Positions 48,595-57,832 of a stretch of DNA of 64,000 nt are shown here, piece by piece (positions within the stretch are counted from its first letter, which is position 1; every line of letters begins with the position of its first letter). The translations under genes were made by a program, and so were the position numbers. Source of the stretch: Agapetus fuscipes (Eukaryota; Arthropoda; Insecta; Trichoptera; Glossosomatidae); NCBI GenBank assembly GCA_951799405.1, contig OX637343.1, positions 5,270,001 through 5,334,000 of the forward strand, read 5' to 3'. Under the pieces are notes generated by a model. The model was not told the DNA's origin. It saw only the letters and a program-made list of their open reading frames with translations, and did no database searches.

Positions 48595-49005
48595 AAGAGG
48601 CAAAAGACGACCGAAAAAAGTGTGGAGTGATCAGATTGAGGAGATTGTGAAAGAATAGGATATATACAAAGCGAGCGTAAAAGAAGAAAATGCATGAAAA
48701 AGGTGATGATGATGATGGATGATTTATTTCCGGTGGCGCCGTTTAATGATCACAGACCATCTAAAGGGCGCCGTGGCTCTTCGGAAACAGCATTTTCGTA
48801 AGTCCTCTTCTGAAGGCGATGGTGGGCTGGTCAGAGCGAAGGTCAACAGGCAGCTTATTCCAGGCCACTGGCCCGGCTACCCCAAATGGATGGATATGAA
48901 TTAATTGAAAGAGGTATGTAAGGATAGGAAGAAATGGAGGCAGCTCTGCAGAGGCTCTGGCCACCCCTAGCGGAATGGTGACAGAGTTACAGTACAGTTG
49001 CAGTA
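48595..49005 (+). pseudogene. LINE-2 3' end split by an L2-like insertion
   Basis: Left: GKRRPKKVWSDQIEEIVKE-like codons and RKRRKCMKKV. Right: gaattgaaagaggtatg-like ttaattgaaagaggtatgta, ggctctggccacccctagcg and the acagagttacagt tail. The insert at 48717-48887 lies exactly at the ggtgatggatatga site seen intact at 14560. Confidence 0.85.
48717..48887 (-). pseudogene. L2-like LINE 3' end, nested
   Basis: Minus strand: FGVAGPVAWNKLPVDLRSDQ, then FRRGLTKMLFPK and a stop. The 3'UTR is ggcgccgtttaatgatcaca opposite aaagggcgccg, with the end aaataaatcatcc and atcatcatc repeats. Its last bases match the SINE-A end aaataaatcatcc. It is only about 170 bp long. Confidence 0.85.
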
Positions 49006-49059
49006 TGTCAGGAGCGATTACTCCATAGAGACAGTGTCAGTCAACAAAGGGTTTAACAA

Positions 49060-49225
49060 TACCTTTACCAAAGACCGGTCAACATAGGTCCAGCCTTACA
49101 GCAATGGGGTTTTGGTCTAGAATAGGCGCTTTCTACAGCGACGACCAAGCTCGCAGAGGGCTCTTGAGGTGTAATTCACACAAATCAGCGCTCACCAAAA
49201 AATCATCCTAATATTATTATCACAT
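49060..49225 (+). mobile_element. SINE-A 3' half
   Basis: tacctttaccaaagaccggt to aaaatcatcctaatattatt; the head is missing. Confidence 0.85.
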
Positions 49226-49254
49226 TTATTTACGGGCTTAGATTTTTTTAATTT

Positions 49255-49444
49255 GGATTTTTTTTCTCGCCGAGCAATCAGTCAGTCTGAATGGGACTGC
49301 CGTCCTTAGCAACCGATTTCAAGATATTTGTTTGCCCTTTTCCCTGGCAACCGGGCCGGGTGATTACCCAATTTAATCTATGTCAATTCACGTGCGGACA
49401 GCATTTCTGAATATCATTTCATTTATATTCTGAAATGTATTTTT
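49255..49444. repeat. Repeat Q
   Basis: ttctcgccgagcaatcagtc, gtccttagcaaccgatttca, ccctggcaaccgggccgggt; it parallels 3465-3715 and precedes a SINE-D tail in the same way. Confidence 0.5.
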
Positions 49445-49575
49445 TTATATAAGAGTAATGCAATTCACCAACCTATTTTGCCTGGTCAGAAACAGGTTTA
49501 ATAATAATTCGCTATGAAATATTTTTAATGAATTATTAGTTAATAACATCTGTTGAACCAGGGTCAAATTTATTG
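49445..49575 (-). mobile_element. SINE-D, head truncated
   Basis: agagtaatgcaattcaccaa, ggtcagaaacaggtttaata, atctgttgaaccagggtcaa, in minus orientation. Confidence 0.7.
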
Positions 49576-49884
49576 TCGATCGGAGCACGTGTTTATTCTT
49601 ACCTATACACGCGTCTGCTTATTTTGTGACATGCCTAATTTGATAAAGCCGCACTTTCCGCTGCCTTCCTCATCCTCTCTTGTCGCTCACATTGAAAAAA
49701 ACCGTCTGGTCAGCTTGCTCGTACGTTTCGTCCATAATATTGTGCTGCTTCTCGGAATCCGCCACATAATTGGACCGGGTTTTTATATGCAGCCGACTGC
49801 TTTTACAATACTGTCGTACACTTAAGATTGACTCGTCAGCATGTCCGTCAACGTAGAACCACAACACAAATAAACATTTATGTG
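49576..49884. other. Unassigned, locally GC-balanced
   Basis: gccgcactttccgctgcctt and gttctacgttgacggacatg (minus) give frames of 76-90 codons on both strands. I recognise no domain and cannot support a gene. Confidence 0.35.
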
Positions 49885-49887
49885 ATG

Positions 49888-49963
49888 ATGACCACTTCAA
49901 CTGAAGGCCGGCCCCCTTACCTGTAAAAATAAATAGATAGATAGATAGATAGATTTATTTTCA
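49888..49963 (+). mobile_element. SINE-B scrap with atag repeat
   Basis: accacttcaactgaaggccg and tacctgtaaaaataaataga followed by tagatagatagatagatag. Confidence 0.65.
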
Positions 49964-50040
49964 CACATTATAGTAGATGACAGGTTAAACCTAATACATA
50001 CAATAATTAAAAACATTCATAAGTGACCGAAATCAGCTTA

Positions 50041-50300
50041 GGGGCTGTCCATATATAACGTCATTCGCATTAAGGGGGGGGGGGAGTCTGGTCTGCGGAT
50101 GATGGCAAATGATCGTTCTTGTAAATACCAATTTCTACAAAATATACAAAATATTATGTTAGTAATATAACATTATTAATTATTAAGCTCATCCATTATT
50201 ACAGCAAGAGGGGGGGGGAGGGTCATTAGATAATGACTATAGGGGGGGAGGGGGGGTCGAAAATCGGCCAAAATCGATGACGTATTTTATGGACGGCCCC
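50041..50300. mobile_element. MITE-G, 260 bp, TTA target duplication
   Basis: Ends ggggctgtccatatataacg and ttatggacggcccc. TTA lies at 50038-50040 and 50301-50303. It lacks the ggtactcgtacatca-type segment seen in the other copies. It interrupts a LINE-like C-terminal region (ctaagctgatttt beside it recurs as aatcagctta). Confidence 0.88.
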
Positions 50301-50303
50301 TTA

Positions 50304-50628
50304 GGAGAAACGGAAGCCTCTGTCTAAGCTGATTTTCACTCAGGTGGATGATATCAACCGAAGAGGAGATCTCATCGAGCATAGCCATTGCCCTCCCCAC
50401 AGTCATAACCCTAGGTAGGTTAGTCCTGCATCTTGGGAGTAGCAATAGTCTATGCTCACGTTGCCTACAGTAATTTTCGGGAACATACAGATCAATTTGT
50501 CCCAGAAGAGCGGGATTACAAATCTCACCACGAATCAAGCGGATAAAATGAACTATCAAAAATTCATTCCGTCTTGCCTCCAGGCTTGCCTCCTTAAATA
50601 GATCTTGTAATTGTAACACTGTCGCCAT
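50304..50628 (-). pseudogene. Possible LINE C-terminal domain
   Basis: Open minus frame: VLQLQDLFKEASLEARRNEF, HFIRLIRGEICNPALLGQID, ENYCRQREHRLLLLPRCRTN, then LPRVMTVGRAMAMLDEISSS and DIIHLSENQLRQRLPFLL. The layout (R-N-x-F/L-x-x-HFIRLIRGE, a P-x-x-L-x-x-I segment, then a small RxRR-like stretch and a final helix) resembles the post-RT tail of Jockey/CR1/Daphne-type LINEs. Catalytic parts are absent. I rate the class as probable only. Confidence 0.45.
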
Positions 50629-50629
50629 T

Positions 50630-50709
50630 CCGCTAGAAGTAGCAAGAGCCTCTGCAGAGCTGCCTCCATTTCTTCGTATCCTTACACACCTCTTTCAATT
50701 CATTCATAT
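50630..50709 (-). pseudogene. LINE-2 3' terminus
   Basis: ctgtcgccattccgctagaa, gcctctgcagagctgcctcc, acacacctctttcaattcat: the end of LINE-2 on the minus strand. Confidence 0.8.
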
Positions 50710-51052
50710 TGTTATGATTTTAGTTGGGGTTCTCTTTTTTAATTAAACTGCAATTATTTATTTTAACAGAATTTATTATACACTGTTTGGTTCACAATTT
50801 ACAACAATTGATGATCTCTGCTTATTGGTCCTCACGGCAAAAATGCTTCGAGCGACTAATCGCTCGCAGAACCTATATAAAGGTACAAAAGAGATCTTTC
50901 TCGCATATTCCAGATCATTCTTCGATTTCTCGCTCACACCAGAACGCCGTTCTATGCACTACCACCATCATGGACTACCCCCAGATTGTTCTACCCACAC
51001 TATCGTACATGTATAGGTGCGCGTGGTTACTTTGATTTCATAGTTCGTAACA
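50710..51052 (+). repeat. LTR-like repeat, 343 bp
   Basis: Begins tgttatgattttagttgggg and ends tcatagttcgtaaca, matching the TG...CA rule of LTRs. A TATA box (cctatataaaggtac) lies about 165 bp in. A diverged copy is at 2753-3060. No adjacent coding region, primer site or matching duplication was found, so a solo LTR after recombination is only the best guess. Confidence 0.5.
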
Positions 51053-51122
51053 CAATAAAAATAAATAGGTTCCACTCGCCAAGAAGTTACACTTTATATG
51101 CAGCTTAGTTGCGTTGCGTTAC
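51053..51122 (+). mobile_element. SINE-B 3' end
   Basis: aaaataaataggttccactc to gcagcttagttgcgttgcgt; the terminal block of the family. Confidence 0.8.
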
Positions 51123-51462
51123 TTAATATCATACAGCTTATATCAGATGATATACATGTTCTTCAAAAATCTGATTTATATTTCTAACCGTCTCACTGAG
51201 ATCCGAACATTCAAAACATCCTACGGCTATATGACGTTACCCCTAGTAAATTTAGAGATTAGTAGATTTATTTCACACATTCAACAAATTTAGTAGGTGC
51301 ATTATCTTATTTTGCATGAGAACGACATGCTTACAAACATGCAATAAGTGTGTTTAGGATTTAAACTCCAAAATATTTGACAGCTAAACCAGCCTTTGTA
51401 TGGATGATCGACTCATTTTCAAACACCTTTTCCTTAGCCTCTTTTAAGTTTGGTAGCATTTA
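51123..51462. other. Spacer, nothing assigned
   Basis: AT-rich and without matches to the repeats catalogued here. Confidence 0.45.
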
Positions 51463-51591
51463 GGCCCTGTATTTCCAACCTTAGCATAATATGTGAATTT
51501 AAACTTAAAAAAAAACACCCACTCGATTGACATAAGTGCGTCTTTTTCATTCAGTATAAAGTCGCTATGCTAACGTTGAAAATACAGGGAA
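51463..51591. mobile_element. MITE-F copy 3
   Basis: Ends ggccctgtatttccaacctt and taacgttgaaaatacaggg. TTA lies at 51460-51462; on the right, TTA occurs two bases beyond a decayed end. Confidence 0.75.
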
Positions 51592-51728
51592 ATTAAATGT
51601 AAAAAAATCTTCAAAAAATTCGTTTTGTTTAATGATAATTTTCATTAAGGCATTTTTGTTGTAATTCGCGGAAACGATCATATTTATGGAAATACTTCAT
51701 TTCTCAGTATATAGTGCACAGCATCAAT

Positions 51729-51980
51729 CGCCTCCAACATACTTGCCATTTAGTGAGCCACGATCGCCTCCAACATACTTGCCATTTAGTGAGCCACGAT
51801 CGCCTCCAACATACTTGCCATTTAGTGAGCCACGATCGCCTCCAACATACTTGCCATTTAGTGAGCCACGATCGCCTCCAACATACTTGCCATTTAGTGA
51901 GCCACGATCGCCTCCAACATACTTGCCATTTAGTGAGCCACGATCGCCTCCAACATACTTGCCATTTAGTGAGCCACGAT
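51729..51980. repeat. 36-bp minisatellite, 7 perfect units
   Basis: Seven identical units, cgcctccaacatacttgcca then tttagtgagccacgat, exactly 252 bp. Because 36 is a multiple of three, frames stay open on both strands with 12-residue repeats (SPPTYLPFSEPR on plus). The perfection points to very recent expansion. No start context, splice site or flanking exon supports translation. Confidence 0.95.
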
Positions 51981-52032
51981 CGACACGATAATGAGAGCTC
52001 TTGATCGTTGCCGTCATTTTAAAAGTAAAGAT

Positions 52033-52306
52033 TTTCAATCTAATCTAATCTAATCTAAGCTGCAAAGATATATATCATTTAAGATTTATATTAAATGCAT
52101 TCCCACAAGCAGACATGTATAATTTCGCGCTAACACATGCCGCATGTGGACCTACAATATAAAAACCCAATCTCAAATGAACATAAGCCTTGCAACTCTT
52201 GCCGTCCTTCCCTGAAACAGGGGTGACATTGGCAAAGTGAACCAATTTTTTACAGTATGGGTGGTCAGCCACATAACAACCTATAAGTCAAGGAACATAC
52301 ATGACA
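52033..52306 (-). repeat. Repeat C as LINE-1 3' terminus
   Basis: Full copy from ttccttgacttataggttgt (minus) to ctttgcagcttagattagat with three more attag units. It is in the same strand and same position relative to the stop as in the LINE-1 copies at 45828 and 5475. Confidence 0.9.
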
Positions 52307-52392
52307 AATTACATTTTTAAAATCAATAAATTATAATATAAACATGGACATAAAAAACTAAATCATAAAAACCAATTTTACTTTAACAAACC

Positions 52393-54263
52393 CTAGCCGC
52401 CAACATCACAGATCAACCGCCATTTCTTTCTATCCTTACATACTTCTTTCATTTCCTCCAGAGTCATAACCTTCTTCATACAAGCTCTTCTTTTATTATG
52501 ACTCTGGATATTCCATTCATTCGCAATTTCGGATATTTGGTCCATCCATACCTTTCTCGGTCTTCCTCTACCACGACATCCATCTATTCTACCAACATAT
52601 ACTTTCTTCGTCAGTCTTTCCTCATTCATTCTCTCCATATGCCCAAACCATCTTAACAAACTTCTTTTAATCTTCACTTTCACACTTTCTCTTGCACCAC
52701 ATTCTTCTCTTACAAAATCATTCCTCACCCTGTCACTCCGTTTTTTCCCAATCATACTTCTTAGAAAGTCCATTTCAACAGTATGGACTTTACTAATTTC
52801 ACTTTCATTCACCGTCCAGGCCTCGCTTCCATACATCAAGGTGGGTAAAAGTATGCCACTGCGTACCGCCAATCGAGCATTTTTAGATATGTTTTGATTT
52901 TTGGCGATACAAGCTGTGGCACCCAGTACACACCTGCCCTTCATTACTCTTCTTTCAAATTCACCGGTCATTCTTCCATCTTTTTCAAACTTACTTCCCA
53001 GGTATACAAACTCATTTACGACATCAACATTCATTCCATTAATTTTAAATTCATAATTCATACTTTCATCATCTCTTTCAAAAATCAATACTTTCGTCTT
53101 ACTTGCATTCAACTTCAGATGGTTACCTAACAAAGCTTCATTCAATCTAGAGAGCATTGTTTGCAATTCTACTGCAGAATCAGATACAAGAACTGCATCA
53201 TCTGCATACAGTAGAACACTCACTTTGCTCTCTCCTATCATCAATCCACAATCATTAAGTCTAGCATCCCTGACACACTTGTCCATAACTATGTTAAATA
53301 GCCATGGACTCATCACACATCCTTGCCTCACACCCTTATAAACTTCAAACCACTCGCTATACTCACCATCAATACGGACACATGCCTTACTATTTTCATA
53401 GTTTGCATGCACCGCACCAAGGAGAGCCCCATTCACTCCGTATGCTTTCAAAACATCCCATAACATACCTCTGTCCACTGAGTCAAAAGCCTTTTCCAGA
53501 TCTACAAAGGCCGTGAACAGCTTCCGCCTCACCGACAATTGTTTTTCAACAAGTTGTCGTAGAGTAAAAATCTGATCAACACAGCCTCTACCGGCCATAA
53601 AGCCGGACTGTATATCGGAAATCCTTTCACTAGTAGACAGAATCACATTTTTTATAATCACCTTACAGAAGACTTTTCCTGGTATACTGAGTAGACTGAT
53701 TGGTCTGAAGTTCTGACAGTCTTTTTTGTCCCCTTTACCTTTGTAAATGGGAACAATGACTGCCTTCCTCCAATCCATCGGTACTACTCCTGCATTCACA
53801 CAAAGCTTACATAATTCGTACATCCAATCTATCACGCATTCACCTCCTGCTTTCAACATTTCACCATTTATTCCATCAAACCCAGCAGACTTTCCATTCT
53901 TCAAACATTCAATAGATACTTTTATTTCTTCTTTCAAAATCCTAAATTCATTCTCTTCTGTCATTTTTCTAAACAAATTTCTTTCGCCACGACCAAAAAT
54001 CCCTTCAAAATATTCTTTCCATCTCTTACATACTTCATCATTCTCCCATACCATCTCACCAACAGCACTTTTGATTCCTGGGGTGGTCAATGCAGAATCT
54101 TTATTCCTAATGGCACCGACCCATCTCCAGAATTCCTTCCTACTGTCGGTGAAACTTCTGTTCATTTTTTCATCAATCTTTCTCTGTTCATTCGCTTTGC
54201 TTTCATAAACTACATTCTTCGCCATTCGCTTGGCTATCTTATATTCATCTTCTAGTTTTCTAT
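52393..54263 (-). CDS. LINE-1 reverse transcriptase part
   Basis: About 623 codons without a stop after the nested MITE. Reverse transcriptase used for target-primed integration. Motifs, numbered from the first Met of the open frame (inside the MITE): LKNGKSAGFDGINGEML (about 131-147), VIVPIYKGKGDKKDCQNFRP (about 179-198), first catalytic aspartate in FVDLEKAFDSV (263-273), RQGCVMSPWLFN (323-334), catalytic YADD (363-366), then YGSEAWTV, WFGHMERM and GRGRPRKVWMDQI, and a final KDRKKWRLICDVGG. No RNase H or Cys-His finger is visible. The style is RTE/RTE-like; the clade was not tested by phylogeny. Intact over this stretch, so it is recent. Confidence 0.88.
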
Positions 54264-54550
54264 TGGGGCATCCACACGCTTGCCAACCTAGCACCAGTCA
54301 AGCGCACAGTGTGTCGTCTAGAACATGCTAGCTGGACAAAATTTTGTCTAATGGACTAATTTTGTCCAGCTAGCATGTTCTAGACGACACACTGCACACT
54401 TGGCTTGTAGCTAAGCGCACAGTGTGTCGTCTAGAACATGCTAGCTGGACAAAATTAGTCCATTAGACAAAATTTTGTCCAGCTAGCATGTTCTAGACGA
54501 CACACTGTGCGCTTGACTGGTGCTAGGTTGGCAAGCGTGTGGATGCCCCA
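54264..54550. mobile_element. Palindromic MITE, 287 bp, TAT duplication
   Basis: The whole element is an almost perfect inverted repeat: left end tggggcatccacacgcttgc, right end its exact complement. The arms contain smaller palindromes around gtgtgtcgtctagaacatgc and gctggacaaaatt. TAT lies at 54261-54263 and 54551-54553. Removing the element and one TAT restores the LINE-1 frame (LNDRND continues into RKLEDEYK), which proves the boundaries. The transposase source is unknown; the ends resemble MITE-G (ggggc-gtcca). Confidence 0.93.
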
Positions 54551-55320
54551 TATCATTCCTGTCGTTCAGCCACTTTTTGTAACATTCCTTCTTTACTTTC
54601 ACAGCCTCTTTTACTTTAGCATTCCACCAGGCATCCCCTTTCAATCTTCCACCTTTCGTTTCTCCACATACTTTTCGAGCACATTCAATCATGTTTTCTT
54701 TCATATCCTTCCACATGCTTTCAATATCTTTTTCATTCACATTCTTTTCAAGTTCATTCACACTTAACTTTTTTTGTATTTCTGATTTATACTTCACTTT
54801 CACGTTTTCATCACTCAGACTTTCAACTTTTATTCTTGGCTTTCTTACTTTCTTCTTACGTTTCTTCTTTCTTACTTCTCCAATCATTATTTTAGCGCAT
54901 AAGAGATAGTGGTCACTGCCTATTTCAGGCCCACGATAGACACGGCTATCTCTTACGGCTCCTCTCAGTCTTTCATCCACACAGATGTAGTCAATGATTG
55001 TGCGACTTCCCACAATCTGCCTTGTGTACAGATGCACATCCTTATGTCGAAACCATGTGTTTGATGCAAAAAGGCTGTGCTCTGCACACAAAGCTATCAG
55101 GTGTCGCCCATTATCATTGACTACACCTCGTCCACTAGGACCAACAATTTTCACACACTCATCTCTTTGCGTACCTACCCATCCATTCATATCTCCCAAA
55201 ATTATAATGTATTCATTCTTCTTGCTTTCGCGCACAACTGCATTCAACTCATTCCAGAATCTCATTTTCACGTCCATACACTCTGAATCTACTTCAATGG
55301 TGTTATTATTTTTTATACGT
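54551..55320 (-). CDS. LINE-1 endonuclease part, 5' truncated
   Basis: About 257 codons of EEP endonuclease and linker. Visible: IIILGDMNGWVG (Asp and Asn of the active site), TWFRHKDVHLYT, RTIIDYICVDE, and GSDHYLL (catalytic His), followed by a Lys/Arg-rich linker (EVRKKKRKKKVRKPRIK) and an AWWNAKVKEAVK segment just before the reverse transcriptase. The N-terminal half with the first Asn and Glu is missing because of 5' truncation, so this copy cannot nick DNA. The open frame extends about 20 codons into the MITE. Confidence 0.85.
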
Positions 55321-55399
55321 AAAAAAATCAACATTGTTTTATTCAACTTTTATTGTTATCTTTTGAGTCGTTACTTACATTTTCGGAGAACCTGCATCT

Positions 55400-55910
55400 T
55401 CGGGAAACAGTCATAATTTGCTGCGACGTGTCCCTGAATTCTTCTCCCCTCAATCTCACCCTGTACCAAGTTGGCTGAAGTTCCTTTGCGGTATGCATAC
55501 ATCGGATATAGTTAGATCATTTGGTGATTCTTCATTTACTTGCTTCTTGGAAAACATGATCGTCTTCAACTCCTCCTTGAAACGTTCTCCACCGATCTCC
55601 GTCCTCAGCTTCAGAGGTAGCCGGTTCCAACACGACGGTCCTGCTGCGCCAAACGCCCTATCCTCAAAGCCTGTTCTGCTCCGTCGAGATAGCATTTTTA
55701 GCCTGTTGAGAGTATCACCCCTCGCTAAGCAAAGGGTGCACCGCTTACCAACAATCTCCTCAACCTCACACAGTTCAGTCAAATAAGACGGGGCCGCTCC
55801 TCTGATAGAGTTGAATACCATAAGGCACACTTTATACTCCACTCTCTCTGGGACACGCAGCCAGTAAAGACGCTGCAATAGAGGAGTGACATGATCAGTT
55901 TTCGGATCTG
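55400..55910 (-). pseudogene. L2-like LINE C-terminus
   Basis: Minus frame of about 140 codons: LQRLYWLRVPERVEYKVCLM, FNSIRGAAPSYLTELCEVEE, then TGFEDRAFGAAGPSCWNRLP and RFKEELKTIMFSKKQ. This is the L2/CR1 post-RT tail (W-L-x-V-x-x-R-V-x-YK, AFGAAGPxxWNxLP). It is 5' truncated and continues past the usual stop position, so the end is altered. It is a different family from the 17-kb L2. Confidence 0.85.
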
Positions 55911-55980
55911 ATCGGATGACTTCAGCTGACTTGGTGACCCGATCACGCCATGCCCTTATGACTTCATAATTTTGAAACCT

Positions 55981-56256
55981 GAAGCGCCATTTTGCTAAAT
56001 TCCTTACGACCTTAAGGCGACGACTTGGCGATTCGTGTCCAAAAATAAGATGTACTATGATTTTTTTTTATCTATGGAGCTCTTTTGCAAGCGCTAGCAG
56101 TCCGTACATTTCATATTTCACTCAGTCTCAAGTCGGAGCTTACTAGGGCTTGCGAAAGAACTATATGTATAAAAAATCACAATACACCTTATTTTTGGAC
56201 AGGAATCGTTATCTCGGCGCGTTAAGGTCGTAAGGAATTCAGCAGAATAGCGTTTC
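55981..56256. mobile_element. MITE-J copy 3, longest
   Basis: Ends gaagcgccattttgctaaat and gaattcagcagaatagcgtt. The inner arms (ccttaaggcgacgacttggc / atctcggcgcgttaaggtcg) are also inverted, and the centre holds caagtcggagcttactaggg. About 276 bp; the other two copies are deleted versions. Confidence 0.8.
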
Positions 56257-56438
56257 TGGTCATATGACGTCACAATTTTATCCATTTAAATCAGCGCTCG
56301 GGGAACCGGGGTAAATTACCCCAAACGGGGTAATTTGATACAATTTGAGAATTTTATTTTGTTTATCTATTACATACTTTCTATTTTCATGCAACTTTTT
56401 TTTATTTACCGTGTAAATTTATTCAATAAATAGATCAC
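56257..56438. other. Unassigned spacer
   Basis: Includes ggaaccggggtaaattaccc and ccaaacggggtaatttgata, repeats of a ggggtaatt word. Nothing else. Confidence 0.4.
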
Positions 56439-56477
56439 CTGATGATGATTACTGTGTAATCGAAAACGTTTGCGTCC
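56439..56477 (+). ncRNA. Hammerhead-like ribozyme core, degenerate
   Basis: ctgatga (56439-56445), one base, perfect six-base stem gattac/gtaatc with a three-base loop, gaaa (56462-56465), then acg, tttg, cgtc: the order of a hammerhead with a very short stem III and a GTC cleavage triplet. One extra base on each side of the core and no clear stem I argue against activity. Related motifs occur in Penelope-like retroelements. Confidence 0.3.
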
Positions 56478-57119
56478 AAAAATTATAAAAATAATAAAGG
56501 GTGAAAATAAAACAGAGTTTTAATAACTCAATAGAAGATGAATTTCACCAACTATCCAAAATATGTAATTCAATAAAATAATGTTTATTTAAATAAACAT
56601 TGATTGTCTTCTTTTCAAAATGGAGGAAGGGGTAATATCGATTCACGCAAAAATATTTTGGGGTTATGTTTAAAAAAAGTTCCCCGACCGCTGAATTACG
56701 ATTTTTGATTTTTTAATACATGTCCGGACATGACTGACGATTCTGTCGCATGTGGTAAAGGTCGAACCATTCGCCGAATGTGTGGAAGGGTCGTATATCG
56801 GATCTCGAGGATAATAATTCCCTTTGAAGATGACCTACGTAAATTTTCACTCGATTATGGTAAACTTTACAATCTCACGGCGTTTTTTGTCCACCATAAT
56901 TACTTACTAAGTATGTACCGTACATTGTAAATTTAAGCGCTTCCACGGTGCAGCGGCCACTGATTATCGTGGCCGCTTCTTAAAAACGCCTAGTCCGGTG
57001 TTCGAGTCCCCGAGGGGGCAAAAAATTCTTGATGCCATGTTTTCACGAAAAAATTTAAAGCAAGCAATTAGTGAATACTTTAAACGATAAAATAATGAAG
57101 TTTATTTTTAAGATATTTT
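56478..57119. other. Unassigned spacer
   Basis: No repeat family matched. A 66-codon plus frame (56730-56930) with VACGKGRTIRRMCGRVVYR has no recognised domain. A tRNA-B-box-like ggtgttcgagtccccgagg occurs at about 56998-57016, following cacggtgcagcggccac; it lacks a matching A-box arm. Confidence 0.35.
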
Positions 57120-57410
57120 AAGTTTTTTATCAAAAAATAGATTTGTGAAGAGGGTTCACTTTGCTTATGTTTATTTGAGATTAGGTTTTTTATACTGTTG
57201 TTCCACATGAGGCATGTGTGAGCGCCTAATTATGCGTGTCTGCTTGTGGGAATACATTTAATATGAATCTCAAATGATACATATCTTTGCAGCTTAGATT
57301 TAGATGTAAATCTCCAACCTATTTTGACCCGAAACAGGTATTAACGTTATTAAATTAATAATTCAGTTTTTCATGTTTCAATGAATTGTTAATTTATAAT
57401 TACCTTCATT
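57120..57410 (-). mobile_element. SINE-D split by Repeat C
   Basis: Left tail aaaaatagatttgtgaagag; right body ccaacctattttgacccgaa, aacaggtattaacg and attaataattc. A 160-bp Repeat C piece lies between. Confidence 0.7.
57149..57309 (+). repeat. Repeat C, nested
   Basis: ttcactttgcttatgtttat (internal deletion) to tttgcagcttagatttagat. It belongs to the cgcctaattatgcgtg variant. Confidence 0.8.
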
Positions 57411-57424
57411 ACTTCCTTGGTTAA

Positions 57425-57560
57425 TGGCTCCTTGACTAATAGGTTGGTATGAGGGTGATCTCCCATGCTGTAAAGTGTAAAAACTTGGTTCACTTTTGCC
57501 AATACCATTGCGGTTTCAGGGAAAGGCGGCAGGAGTTGTAAAGGAGTTTATTTTGTATAT
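57425..57560 (+). repeat. Repeat C 5' half
   Basis: gctccttgactaataggttg to aggagttgtaaaggagttta. Confidence 0.8.
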
Positions 57561-57574
57561 TAATTATAATACTA

Positions 57575-57832
57575 TTAGACTGATTTATTTGGTGAGCACT
57601 GTTTTTGTGTGAATCACACTTCAAAAGCCCTCTCTGAGCTTGGTCGTTAATCGGTCGGTGATCGGTCTTTGGTGAAGGGATATGAATTTGTGAGTTGGTG
57701 AGGTATATGAACCCAGCGAAGAGCATGTTTTAAAAATATAAATGTTATATTTTTTGTGCTCCGCCGGTATTCGAACCCACGACCTTCCATTTACAAGTCC
57801 GAAGCGTTACTACTAGATCACAGACCGGTCAA
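57575..57832 (-). mobile_element. SINE-A
   Basis: Minus strand: head gaccggtctgtgatctagta, B-box area gggttcgaataccgg, a slightly rearranged middle (ttggtgaggtatatgaaccc), and tail cttcaaaagccctctctgag. Full length but diverged. Confidence 0.87.

Larger units (their letters stand above)
52033..55325 (-). mobile_element. LINE-1, RTE-like, 5' truncated
   Basis: Minus-strand order: part of the endonuclease (55320-54554), a nested palindromic MITE (54550-54264), reverse transcriptase to stop (54263-52393), 86 bp of AT-rich 3'UTR, then Repeat C (52306-52033) ending in attagattagatt units. The 5' cut falls inside the endonuclease, the usual result of incomplete reverse transcription. Another L2-like fragment lies just upstream. 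Confidence 0.85.

Noticed and set aside
51686..52038. Three overlapping frames of about 100 codons over the 36-bp array
   Set aside because: Perfect short-period DNA without stops on both strands; nothing outside the array supports translation.
54507..55416. Plus-strand frames rich in Ser and Phe opposite LINE-1
   Set aside because: Shadow frames of the minus-strand endonuclease; no domain of their own.
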